This document shows, one piece after another, positions 20,100 to 29,359 of a stretch of 64,000 nt of DNA. Every line of letters begins with the position of its first letter. Positions within the stretch are counted from its first letter, which is position 1. The position numbers were made by a program, and so were the translations under genes. The notes beneath the pieces were generated by a model, which worked only from the letters and a program-made list of their open reading frames with translations, did no database searches and was not told where the DNA came from. Source of the DNA: Flavobacteriaceae bacterium (GTDB taxonomy: Bacteria; Bacteroidota; Bacteroidia; Flavobacteriales; Flavobacteriaceae); assembly GCA_018402385.1 (NCBI GenBank), contig JAGYJA010000003.1:1-64000 (forward strand), written 5' to 3'.

Positions 20100-20196
20100 C
20101 TCCTATTTTAAAAGTTACAAACTACCACGAAAATAATTCCAAAATAAAACTATTTTGCACATATTATTTTCAAGATTCCCATCTTTGAGGGAAATG

Positions 20197-20204
20197 CAAA
20201 AGTA
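20197..20204 (-). promoter_or_regulatory. candidate -7 element for topA
   Basis: On the minus strand the sequence is TACTTTTG, matching TAnnTTTG. It lies about 125 bp before the topA start, leaving a leader that contains the palindrome. The -33 region shows only TTTCG in place of TTTG, so strength is uncertain. Confidence 0.35.
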
Positions 20205-20285
20205 TAGGATTTTTTTAATACGAAACTAATTCCCTTAAAATCTAGGCACTAAAACACTCTAAAATTTTCAAATTTTCTCTGCCAA

Positions 20286-20318
20286 TTTGTCACAAATCCC
20301 TTAAAAATTGTATCTTTG
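20286..20318 (+). promoter_or_regulatory. promoter of miaB (Bacteroidota housekeeping type)
   Basis: TTTG at 20286-20289, a 21-bp spacer, then TATCTTTG at 20311-20318: a full match to the TTTG / TAnnTTTG consensus. The expected transcription start near 20324 lies downstream of a possible ATG at 20308 and upstream of the ATG at 20344. This decides the miaB start. Confidence 0.65.
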
Positions 20319-20343
20319 CACGTTTGTAGCTATAGGACAATTT

Positions 20344-21795
20344 ATGGAGAAAATAATTGAAGAAAATAAACAAGGAACCCAGCTCGATTTAGAGAAAATT
20401 GTGGGCAATACTAAAAAGCTTTTTATTGAAAGTTATGGTTGTCAGATGAATTTTAGCGATAGCGAAATCGTTGCTTCCATTTTATCTGAAAACGGCTACA
20501 ACACCACCAACCTCCTTGAAGAAGCAGATTTGGTTTTAGTTAACACCTGCTCCATTCGCGATAAAGCTGAACAAACCGTTAGAAAGCGCCTTGAAAAATA
20601 CAATGCTGTAAAAAAAACAACCAACCCCGGTATGAAAGTGGGCGTGCTGGGCTGTATGGCAGAACGTCTAAAAAGCAAGTTTCTCGAAGAAGAAAAAATA
20701 GTTGATCTCGTCGTAGGACCGGATGCTTATAAAGATTTACCAAATCTCCTTAGCGAAGTAGAAGAAGGAAGAAACGCCGTCAATGTGATTCTTTCAAAAG
20801 ATGAAACCTATGGCGATATTTCACCCGTGCGCTTGCAAAGCAATGGTGTAACCGCTTTTGTCTCTATCACCAGAGGCTGTGACAATATGTGTACCTTTTG
20901 CGTTGTTCCCTTTACTCGAGGGCGAGAACGCAGCCGTGATCCACAAAGTATTTTGGAAGAAGTCAATGACCTTGCAGAAAAAGGCTTCAAGGAGATTACC
21001 CTTTTGGGCCAAAATGTAGATAGTTATTTATGGTATGGCGGCGGACTCAAAAAAGATTTTGACAAAGCCAGTGAAATGCAAAAAGCCACGGCAACCAATT
21101 TTGCAGGACTACTATCGCTTGTAGCGGAAGCTCAACCTAAAATGCGCATCCGGTTCTCCACTTCAAATCCGCAGGATTTTACAATGGATGTTATTGAAAC
21201 TATGGCCAAATACCAAAATATTTGCAACTACATTCACTTGCCCGTTCAAAGCGGAAGCACCCGCATTTTAAAAGAAATGAACCGCCAGCATACCCGTGAG
21301 GAATATATGCAGTTGATAGATAACATAAAAAGCAGAATGCCAGATTGCGGCATCTCTCAAGATATGATTTCGGGGTTTCCAACTGAAACTGAAGAAGACC
21401 ATCAAGACACCTTGAGTTTGATGGAATATGTAAAATATGATTTTGGCTTTATGTTTATGTATTCTGAACGCCCAGGCACAATGGCAGCCAGAAAACTGGA
21501 AGACGACGTCCCAGAAGCAACCAAAAAAAGACGCCTGCAGGAAATTGTTGAAGTACAACAAAAACACAGCGCTTACCGCACACAACAATTTGTGGGCAAA
21601 ACACTGGAAGTCCTTATCGAAAAAACTTCTAAAAGAAACGAAAACCAATGGAGCGGAAGGATCCCTCAAAACACCGTGGTTGTTTTCCCAAAAGAAAACT
21701 ACAACATTGGTGATTTTGTAATGGTGAAAATAACAGACTGTACCTCAGCAACTTTGATTGGGGAGGCTGTGGGTTACAGTGAGAATAATTCATAA
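20344..21795 (+). CDS. miaB: tRNA-2-methylthio-N6-dimethylallyladenosine synthase
   Basis: 483 residues. Radical-SAM methylthiotransferase that adds the methylthio group to i6A37 of tRNAs. Three parts are visible: an N-terminal UPF0004 domain ([43 protein letters not shown]) with the auxiliary cluster cysteines, the radical SAM motif CDNMCTFC followed by [12 protein letters not shown], and a C-terminal TRAM domain ([15 protein letters not shown] onward). The ATG at 20344 is chosen because a strong promoter overlaps the longer frame that begins at 20308. It heads a plus-strand series leading to groL. Confidence 0.95.
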   Translation: MEKIIEENKQGTQLDLEKIVGNTKKLFIESYGCQMNFSDSEIVASILSENGYNTTNLLEEADLVLVNTCSIRDKAEQTVRKRLEKYNAVKKTTNPGMKVGVLGCMAERLKSKFLEEEKIVDLVVGPDAYKDLPNLLSEVEEGRNAVNVILSKDETYGDISPVRLQSNGVTAFVSITRGCDNMCTFCVVPFTRGRERSRDPQSILEEVNDLAEKGFKEITLLGQNVDSYLWYGGGLKKDFDKASEMQKATATNFAGLLSLVAEAQPKMRIRFSTSNPQDFTMDVIETMAKYQNICNYIHLPVQSGSTRILKEMNRQHTREEYMQLIDNIKSRMPDCGISQDMISGFPTETEEDHQDTLSLMEYVKYDFGFMFMYSERPGTMAARKLEDDVPEATKKRRLQEIVEVQQKHSAYRTQQFVGKTLEVLIEKTSKRNENQWSGRIPQNTVVVFPKENYNIGDFVMVKITDCTSATLIGEAVGYSENNS

Positions 21796-21807
21796 ACTTT
21801 AAACGAG

Positions 21808-21827
21808 ATTCCCGCCTACGCGGGAAT
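21808..21827. repeat. dispersed palindrome between miaB and the sigma-54 activator
   Basis: ATTCCCGCCTACGCGGGAAT, preceded by ACGAG. It begins 12 bp after the miaB stop and ends 6 bp before the next start codon, so it lies in the intercistronic mRNA. Same family as the palindromes at 25185, 54149 and 60670. Confidence 0.88.
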
Positions 21828-21833
21828 TGGAAT

Positions 21834-23111
21834 ATGGAATCAGTACAAGCAATAAAACAACGTTTTGGAATCATTGGCAACAATGAAAAACTCAACCGTG
21901 CCATTGAAAAGGCCATTCAGGTGGCCCCCACTGATATTTCAGTATTAGTAACCGGTGAAAGCGGTGTGGGTAAGGAAAGTATTCCAAAAATTATTCACTC
22001 ATTATCCCACAGAAAACACGGCAAATACATTGCTGTAAACTGTGGCGCCATTCCGGAAGGCACTATTGATAGTGAACTGTTTGGACACGAAAAAGGATCT
22101 TTTACAGGTGCCACCCAAACCCGAAGTGGCTATTTTGAAGTAGCAGATGGTGGTACTATTTTTCTGGATGAAGTGGGAGAACTTCCACTTCCCACGCAAG
22201 TACGATTGTTAAGAGTTTTGGAAAACGGTGAGTTTTTAAAAGTGGGCTCCTCAAAAACACAAAAAACAAATGTGCGCATTGTAGCTGCTACCAACGTAAA
22301 AATGGCAGATGCCATCAACGATGGCAAGTTTAGAGAAGATTTATTTTATCGTCTCAGCACAGTTGACATTCACCTGCCACCACTGCGTGAACGCGAAGAA
22401 GACATCCATTTGTTATTTAGAAAATTTGCAGCCGATTTTGCACAGAAATACAAAATGCCCACCATCAGGCTCAATGAAGAAGCAACAAATTTACTCTTAA
22501 AATACCGCTGGAGCGGAAACATTAGACAACTGCGCAATGTGGCTGAACAAATTTCCGTTTTAGAGCAAAACCGGGAAATCACGCCAAACACGCTAAAAAA
22601 TTATCTGCCCGATATGGGTCGAAATCTTCCGGCAGTTGTGGGTTCCAGAAAATCTGAAAGCGATTTTGGCTCTGAAAGAGAAATACTTTACAAAGTGCTT
22701 TTTGATATGCAGCGCGATGTAAATGATTTAAAAAAGCTCACTCTTGAATTATTAAAAACCGGAAATGTTGAAAACGTACAAAAAGAACATTCCGGATTAA
22801 TCAAAAAAATATATACACCACAGGAAGAGGATTCCTTTGAAGAATTAACTGATATTATTGATGATAACAACGCCCAAAATGATGTTGAAATTCTTGAAGT
22901 AAGAAACGCAGCTAATCAAGAAGAAACAAAAGACAAATATTATTTTGCCGAAGAAATAGAAGAAGAAGAAACCCTTTCTATCAAAGACAAAGAACTGGAG
23001 TTAATTAAAAAAGCATTGGAAAAAAATCAAGGTAAAAGAAAGGCAGCTGCTGATGAGTTGGGTCTTTCTGAGCGCACCCTTTACCGAAAAATCAAACAAT
23101 TTGGACTCTAA
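21834..23111 (+). CDS. sigma-54 interacting AAA+ transcriptional activator, no sensor domain
   Basis: 425 residues. It begins almost directly with the AAA+ domain: Walker A GESGVGKE (about residue 41), sigma-54 contact loop GSFTGAT (the GAFTGA motif, about 88), Walker B GGTIFLDEVGE (about 104) and the arginine-finger region FREDLFYRL. An acidic variable linker (about residues 270-375) leads to a Fis-type helix-turn-helix at the end (GKRKAAADELGLSERTLYRKIKQFGL). There is no receiver or GAF/PAS domain, so control is probably by abundance or partner protein. Three bp separate it from lptE, so the two are co-transcribed. Targets are unknown; a sigma-54-like site before groS in this same gene block is a candidate. 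Confidence 0.9.
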   Translation: MESVQAIKQRFGIIGNNEKLNRAIEKAIQVAPTDISVLVTGESGVGKESIPKIIHSLSHRKHGKYIAVNCGAIPEGTIDSELFGHEKGSFTGATQTRSGYFEVADGGTIFLDEVGELPLPTQVRLLRVLENGEFLKVGSSKTQKTNVRIVAATNVKMADAINDGKFREDLFYRLSTVDIHLPPLREREEDIHLLFRKFAADFAQKYKMPTIRLNEEATNLLLKYRWSGNIRQLRNVAEQISVLEQNREITPNTLKNYLPDMGRNLPAVVGSRKSESDFGSEREILYKVLFDMQRDVNDLKKLTLELLKTGNVENVQKEHSGLIKKIYTPQEEDSFEELTDIIDDNNAQNDVEILEVRNAANQEETKDKYYFAEEIEEEETLSIKDKELELIKKALEKNQGKRKAAADELGLSERTLYRKIKQFGL

Positions 23112-23114
23112 AAA

Positions 23115-23623
23115 ATGAAAAAGAATCTATTCCTTTTATTATTAGTTACTACTGTTTTGATTGTTCAAAGCTGTGGATTTTATTCCTTTACCGGAGCTTC
23201 AGTTGCACCCAACATAAAAACGTTTCAGGTTAACTTTTTTAGAAACAATGCTCCCATTGTTGAACCGGGAATAGATCGGTTATTTACGCAAACATTACAG
23301 GATTTAATTGTTAACCAAACAAGTTTAGATCTTACAAACCAAAATGCCGATTTGATTTATGAAGGTGAAATTGTACAATATTATATTGCACCCATTACAG
23401 CTACGGCACAAAACACTGCTGCTCAAAACCGTTTGACCATTGCTGTCAATGTGCGATTTTTGACACTAAAAATGAAGGAAACGATTTGGAACAACGTTTT
23501 ACGTTCTACTTTGATTATGGTGGTTCAGCTCAACTTACAGGATCACAGCGCGATGAAGCCATTGCTGTGATTTATGAACGAATTACCCAGGACATCTTTA
23601 ACGCCACGCTGGCAAAATGGTAA
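23115..23623 (+). CDS. lptE: LPS-assembly lipoprotein LptE (frame disrupted once)
   Basis: Lipoprotein that plugs LptD and delivers LPS to the outer surface. The signal peptide has a lipobox (LIVQSC), followed by GFYSFTGASVAPNIKTFQV, the usual start of Flavobacteriia LptE. The frame is normal to VNVRF and then goes out of phase at the T5 run near 23458-23462. With one extra T the protein continues FDTKNEGNDLEQRF, FYFDYGGSAQLTGSQRDEA, then ITQDIFNATLAKW and stops at 23621-23623, giving 169 residues. As read, the frame ends at 23570 with a nonsense tail. A homopolymer indel in the data is the likely cause. Confidence 0.85.
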
Positions 23624-23627
23624 TAAT

Positions 23628-24401
23628 TTGAATAAAGAGGAAATCACATATTTACTTCAAAACCCTGAAATATTTTCCGATAACACAAAAGTGCAGTTGG
23701 AAGAAATTATCAGTACTTTCCCTTATTTTCAACCGGCGAGAGCTATTTATTTGAACATTCTCAAAAAAGAGAACAGCTATTTATACAATCAGGAATTAAA
23801 AAAAACTGCCGCTTATACTTCAGACCGGAGTGTGCTTTTTGATTATATTACTTCAGATCACTTTGCACAAGTGATTCCAAATCATAAAAAGGAAGTTGAA
23901 GAAGTTGACAAAAGTGAAATCGAAAAAGCAGAAGCCATTTTAAATCCAAACCTCTTTGAGCGAAAAGAATTAAAAACAGATCAAGAAAAAGCAATTGAAG
24001 AAATTCTTGAAGTTCACAAACCCTTACCTTTTTCAAAAAATGACAAACATTCATTTGAAGAATGGTTAAAACTCACCAGTATAAAACCCATAAAAAGAAA
24101 CAACAATTCAGAAGAAAGTGTCAGTGAAAAAGAAGAAAAATTTCGTTTGATAGACAAATTCATTCAGGAAAATCCAAAAATAAAACCAACACTTTCAGAG
24201 ATCAAAGAAGAACCAAAAAAATCGCTATCAAAGCCCAGTGAGCACTTAATGACAGAAACACTGGCAAAAGTTTATTTGCAACAAAACAACTATAAAAAAG
24301 CCATTCAAGCATATAAAATATTAATTTTGAAAAATCCCGAAAAAAGTGGTTTCTTTGCAGACCAAATTCGGGCAATAGAAAAATTACAACAAAACAATTA
24401 A
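23628..24401 (+). CDS. conserved protein with C-terminal TPR motif
   Basis: About 257 residues. The start is inferred as TTG at 23628, 4 bp after the restored lptE stop; the only in-frame ATG (23574) lies inside lptE coding sequence. The N-terminus (EEITYLLQNPEIFS, then FPYFQPARAIYLNILKKENS and TAAYTSDRSVLFDYI) resembles a conserved Flavobacteriia protein found in this neighbourhood. The centre is charged and low in complexity. The end has one TPR-like unit (LAKVYLQQNNYKKAIQAYKILILKNPEKS). No signal peptide, so cytoplasmic. It lies between lptE and secG, which hints at an envelope-assembly or secretion role, but the function is unknown. Confidence 0.75.
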   Translation: MNKEEITYLLQNPEIFSDNTKVQLEEIISTFPYFQPARAIYLNILKKENSYLYNQELKKTAAYTSDRSVLFDYITSDHFAQVIPNHKKEVEEVDKSEIEKAEAILNPNLFERKELKTDQEKAIEEILEVHKPLPFSKNDKHSFEEWLKLTSIKPIKRNNNSEESVSEKEEKFRLIDKFIQENPKIKPTLSEIKEEPKKSLSKPSEHLMTETLAKVYLQQNNYKKAIQAYKILILKNPEKSGFFADQIRAIEKLQQNN

Positions 24402-24411
24402 ATACATATTC

Positions 24412-24738
24412 ATGAGTACGTTCACAGTTTTTTTAATTTTAATCGTGCTGGTAGCTTTCTTACTGGTCGTAGTGATTATGGTTCAAAACCCTAAAGGTGG
24501 CGGACTTTCATCTTCATTTGGTGGTGGTGGAACCCAGCAATTGGGTGGTGTTCAAAAAACAACCGATTTTCTTGATAAAAGTACCTGGACTCTTGCAGTA
24601 TTACTTTTAGCATTGATTCTAATATCAAATATATCCATTATGAGCGGGGTAGGTGAAACAGATTCCAGAGCACTGGATGCTACTGAACGATCAAATCCAT
24701 TACCAGCTACTCCTATAGAGCAAACTCCAAACGAGTAA
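24412..24738 (+). CDS. secG: preprotein translocase subunit SecG
   Basis: 108 residues with two transmembrane helices (TVFLILIVLVAFLLVVVIMV and WTLAVLLLALILISNISIM). The conserved cytoplasmic loop between them, QNPKGGGLSSSFGGGGTQQLGG, is the SecG signature. It binds SecYE and aids SecA-driven export. Ten bp downstream of the TPR gene; two hairpin terminators follow, so this is the end of the miaB-secG transcription unit. Confidence 0.95.
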   Translation: MSTFTVFLILIVLVAFLLVVVIMVQNPKGGGLSSSFGGGGTQQLGGVQKTTDFLDKSTWTLAVLLLALILISNISIMSGVGETDSRALDATERSNPLPATPIEQTPNE

Positions 24739-24779
24739 AAGCTAAAACATTCAGCTTAGCTAAGCTAAATCGTACATTT

Positions 24780-24830
24780 CCCGCCTAGGCGGGACTTTTT
24801 TTGCCGGCTTATGACAAGCTGGCATTTTTT
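24780..24830 (+). terminator. tandem terminators after secG
   Basis: Two hairpins in series. The first, CCCGCCTAGGCGGG (24780-24793), is a member of the dispersed palindrome family and is followed by ACTTTTTTT. The second pairs GCCGGCTT (24803-24810) with AAGCTGGC (24816-24823), with one G-T pair, and is followed by ATTTTTT. A perfect 14-bp palindrome (AGCTTAGCTAAGCT, 24753-24766) lies just upstream. Together they separate secG from groES. Confidence 0.75.
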
Positions 24831-24844
24831 ATCTCATTCTGTCA

Positions 24845-24881
24845 GTTACTTGGCCGCATGGCATAATTTCTGCCAAGTAAC
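24845..24881 (+). promoter_or_regulatory. groES control region: inverted repeat overlapping a sigma-54-like promoter
   Basis: An exact 10-bp inverted repeat, GTTACTTGGC (24845-24854) and GCCAAGTAAC (24872-24881), has a 17-bp spacer. Within it TGGCATAATTTCTGC (24859-24873) carries GG and GC separated by 10 bp, the core geometry of a sigma-54 promoter (-24 TGGCAC, -12 TTGC), with mismatches outside the core. The predicted start would be about 30 bp before the groES ATG. There is no CIRCE element and no good TAnnTTTG here. Whether the repeat is an operator, the promoter, or both is unresolved. Confidence 0.45.
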
Positions 24882-24914
24882 AGCCATAACAACTAATTTA
24901 AAAATTCAAATTAT

Positions 24915-25196
24915 ATGGCATTAAAAATTCAACCTCTAGCAGACCGCGTTTTGGTATCTCCCCAAGAAGCGGAAACAAAAACTGCATCAGGTATTTACAT
25001 TCCTGATTCTGCAAAAGAAAAACCTCAAAAAGGAAAAATCGTTGCCGTTGGCAAAGGTAAAGAAGATCATAAGATGACCGTAAAGGTTGGCGATACCGTT
25101 CTTTATGGAAAATACGCCGGAACAGAATTAAAACTAGAAGGGAGTGATTACCTCATCATGCGTGAAGACGATATCCTGGCAATAATTCCCGCGTAG
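24915..25196 (+). CDS. groS: co-chaperonin GroES
   Basis: 93 residues, the usual length. Visible motifs are [44 protein letters not shown], whose mobile loop lies at about residues 18-32, and [15 protein letters not shown]. Forms the heptameric lid of GroEL. The C-terminus is odd: after DDILAII the last codons (Pro-Ala) and the TAG stop are inside a dispersed palindrome (25185-25204), so the repeat has replaced the native end. It is followed 81 bp later by groL, so the two form the usual bicistronic unit. Confidence 0.97.
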   Translation: MALKIQPLADRVLVSPQEAETKTASGIYIPDSAKEKPQKGKIVAVGKGKEDHKMTVKVGDTVLYGKYAGTELKLEGSDYLIMREDDILAIIPA

Positions 25197-25204
25197 GCGG
25201 GAAT
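25185..25204. repeat. dispersed palindrome containing the groES stop codon
   Basis: ATTCCCGCGTAGGCGGGAAT, followed by CTTGC. The TAG in its loop is the groES stop, and the left arm encodes the final residues. On the mRNA the hairpin sits between groES and groL and could influence their relative yield. Confidence 0.9.
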
Positions 25205-25256
25205 CTTGCGATTCAGAATAGCTGATCTAAATATTCAAAATAACATAAAACTTTAA

Positions 25257-26915
<1,659 letters not shown>

Positions 26916-26950
26916 AAGTTTTTTAATTCTCCAAAGAGAGATAAATATAC

Positions 26951-26982
26951 AAAACGCCTCTTCTTAACTGAAGGGGCGTTTT
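26951..26982 (+). terminator. Rho-independent terminator of groESL
   Basis: AAAACGCCTCTTC (26951-26963) pairs with GAAGGGGCGTTTT (26970-26982), with a 6-base loop and a T-rich tail. It ends the groES-groL transcript. Nothing else recognisable lies between it and the next gene's end at 27079. Confidence 0.85.
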
Positions 26983-27078
26983 ATATTTCAAAGAAAATAA
27001 GTATCAGACTAGCATCATGAAGTACCAACTTAATTATAAAGAGTTACTATATTAAATAGGTATTGAAGTTGACAAAAC

Positions 27079-27831
27079 TCAATTAAAAATAAGCCTTCCG
27101 GTATAAAATTCTTCCACATCCACCAATGGTGGTTCATTTAAAGAAATCACATCGCCCACACTGCGAATTTCACCCTCAATCGATTGCTGTGGATTCACAA
27201 TCATCTTGTTGCTGCTGCGATGAAATATGGATAAGTTTTGAACAACAAATTCACCTGCTTCTATGCGCCCGTCTCCGCTATATAATCCCATTGTTGCGGT
27301 TTCGGCTTGACCGGAAAGAAAAAAATTGGATTTGCCATTTGCTACAATATTTAAGTTCTCAACATCCAGTTGCAATTCAAAATCACCCACCGTATGAATA
27401 TCACCATCAACAGCCGTGTCTTCAGAAAGTAAAGCAAGTGATTGGAAACTCAACACACCATCACTCAAGACTGACAAACCAGAGCCATTTCTAATCTGTG
27501 TGATGTTGGGCGAGGTGATAAATACCTTTGTAATCCCATAATCCCTCACCAGGTTACAATTGTTTGTGTTTTCTATACGTAACTCACCATTTGTTATTTT
27601 CAAAGAAATTTTTCCTCTTAGGTTTTCACCGGTTTCTAATACTACTTTTTGCGCTTCACCTTGCTTAACAATGAGTTGCACCCGATGACGCACATCAAGT
27701 TTTTCAAAATTAGCAAGGGGTATTTCTTCTTGAACAATTGTTCCCGCTGCTTTAACACAATCCCATGCTGAGTCTGTATCACAAGCTGTGAATACAAAAA
27801 GTAAAAGCACATATCTAAAAACAGTTTTCAT
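27079..27831 (-). CDS. GIN-domain (DUF2807) lipoprotein
   Basis: 250 residues. The short signal peptide has a lipobox (FVFTAC, Cys17), predicting attachment to a membrane. The remainder is a right-handed beta-helix type GIN domain: FEKLDVRHRVQLIVKQGEAQKVVLETGENL, GELRIENTN, ITSPNITQIRNGSGLSV, then repeated short strands (GDIHTVGDFELQLDVENLNIVANGKSNFFLSG). DUF2807 proteins are described as putative auto-transporter adhesin heads, but their role in Bacteroidota is not established. 45 bp downstream of the PagL-like gene and probably co-transcribed with it. Confidence 0.82.
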   Translation of the reverse strand: MKTVFRYVLLLFVFTACDTDSAWDCVKAAGTIVQEEIPLANFEKLDVRHRVQLIVKQGEAQKVVLETGENLRGKISLKITNGELRIENTNNCNLVRDYGITKVFITSPNITQIRNGSGLSVLSDGVLSFQSLALLSEDTAVDGDIHTVGDFELQLDVENLNIVANGKSNFFLSGQAETATMGLYSGDGRIEAGEFVVQNLSIFHRSSNKMIVNPQQSIEGEIRSVGDVISLNEPPLVDVEEFYTGRLIFN

Positions 27832-27876
27832 CTTTAATAAAAAAATTCAAGCTTCAAATCACAAAACACCTTCAAC

Positions 27877-29004
27877 CTAAAACCTAACTCCCACTCCAAA
27901 CTCAACAGCTTCAGCTTTTGCTGCGTGTGATTTTACGCTAATAATACCATATATTTTTTCTGTATCACCAAAATATCTTTTGATACCCAGTCTGTTATAA
28001 GTCCTACCTTCAAAATCATAAGGATAATAAATATAGTGACCTAAATTCACAAAAGGTGCCAGTTTATTAATGCGCAGTTCATACCCCACAAAAATCCCCA
28101 CCCGCTTAAAATCTTCCTCACCTGAGTAGTTAAATTCTGGAAATGCAAGGGCTCGATATTCAATAAAATCTTTTAAAAAGTAAGACAAAAAAAGTTCAGA
28201 CCCAATAGTCACACTACTGCTTCTGCTCAAACGCTTATCAGCAAATGCTGAAATCACAAAAAAGGGATGTTGGCCCAAGCCTATCACATCACTTTCATTG
28301 AGCCCGGTTCTAAAAGCCAGATTGAACTTGATGGGCTCGCTATAATTTTCTCTTTCGCCTTTAGCAATATATTCAGGCTCATTTTCAGTGTCCACCTGGT
28401 AGTTTAAACCCACATTCAGTGCAAAAGTATTGGTACTGGTATTTGGAGCTTTAAAATTTCCATTGGAATAATGAAACAGGGATATTCCGGTTTGCAACCC
28501 AATTCCATTCCAAATATTGGGGCGATGATAATTTAACTTTAAAACAGTAGCACTTAAGAATGAAGTTCCAAAAGCATTGTTTCTAAAATTTGTATCAGGG
28601 TCATAAGGGTTGGTAGCAAAGGCTATTCCCTGACTTACAGAGAGTCTTAAATTTCGGTTTAAAAAATACCAGCTAATATGACTATAAAGACCATACAGCT
28701 CACCCAAATTTGGATTTTTCATATCTTGAAAAGAAAAAGTAAAACCCCAATCGGGATAATTGTACCTGCGCTCCCATTCTTTTTCTCCAAATGTTTTAAA
28801 ATTATATTGCAATACAAAGCCTTCAGGATGATGGGTAATTAAATGACCAATGTCGGGATTGTGTTCAAGGATGGTTCCATAAAAATAATCGGCTTCTAGT
28901 GAAATTTGTTTTTTGTTCTTTTCCTGAGAAAAAAGAGTGCTGGTAAGAGTTACCATAAAAAAAAGGGGCACTATGTTTATGAAAAAAGTACCCGGTAAAT
29001 GCAT
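27877..29004 (-). CDS. acyloxyacyl hydrolase / PagL-like lipid A deacylase
   Basis: 375 residues with a signal peptide ending near FSQ. The motif SLFHYSNGNFKAPNTSTN (about residues 184-201) matches the catalytic HxSN...PNxGxN region of PagL-type lipid A 3-O-deacylases, an outer-membrane beta-barrel family. The C-terminus ends in an aromatic residue (VGVGVRF), as usual for barrel insertion. At 375 residues it is roughly twice as long as classical PagL, as in other Bacteroidota members. Likely role: trimming lipid A acyl chains at the outer membrane (inference from family). Confidence 0.78.
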   Translation of the reverse strand: MHLPGTFFINIVPLFFMVTLTSTLFSQEKNKKQISLEADYFYGTILEHNPDIGHLITHHPEGFVLQYNFKTFGEKEWERRYNYPDWGFTFSFQDMKNPNLGELYGLYSHISWYFLNRNLRLSVSQGIAFATNPYDPDTNFRNNAFGTSFLSATVLKLNYHRPNIWNGIGLQTGISLFHYSNGNFKAPNTSTNTFALNVGLNYQVDTENEPEYIAKGERENYSEPIKFNLAFRTGLNESDVIGLGQHPFFVISAFADKRLSRSSSVTIGSELFLSYFLKDFIEYRALAFPEFNYSGEEDFKRVGIFVGYELRINKLAPFVNLGHYIYYPYDFEGRTYNRLGIKRYFGDTEKIYGIISVKSHAAKAEAVEFGVGVRF

Positions 29005-29359
29005 AGCTGTTTTTGTATTATGCTTGATAATGTATCTCTTTTTAAATTGTTAGCAGATATTTATTAAAAAATGGTTGGGTAAAAATAAGCGAATTAATAT
29101 ATATAAAAAGTTCTTTCATAAATTAAATCCAGCAATTTTATTATTGCTTTTAAATAGTTACTTTTGTCAATATTTTTGAGGAAAAATTTGACTGATTGCA
29201 ACCTCATTTTCCTGGATTTGTTTCAGGGTTGTTCTGAAAGAATTTCAGAACCTCATCAAACGAAAATAAGTTTGGTAAAAAATGCTAAAACAGTGTAAGT
29301 CTTACCTGCTTTTTACGTCAATTATTTTTCTTACTTTTAAATCATCTAAACCCAACAGA
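29005..29359 (+). promoter_or_regulatory. metK upstream region with a structured leader
   Basis: 355 bp without a gene. A -7 type match TACTTTTG lies at 29159-29166. The presumed leader of about 185 nt contains two stem-loops: CCTGGA/TTCAGG (29211-29227) and a perfect 9-bp stem GTTCTGAAA/TTTCAGAAC with GAA loop (29231-29251). No U-run follows. I do not see the conserved core of SAM-I or SAM-II riboswitches. A frame opening at 29282 is read as leader, not coding. Confidence 0.35.

Noticed and set aside
24840-24914. CIRCE heat-shock operator upstream of groES
   Set aside because: The inverted repeat differs from TTAGCACTC-N9-GAGTGCTAA in both sequence and spacing.
29159-29359. SAM-I or SAM-II riboswitch upstream of metK
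   Set aside because: The conserved core sequences of these classes are not present; only generic stem-loops are seen.
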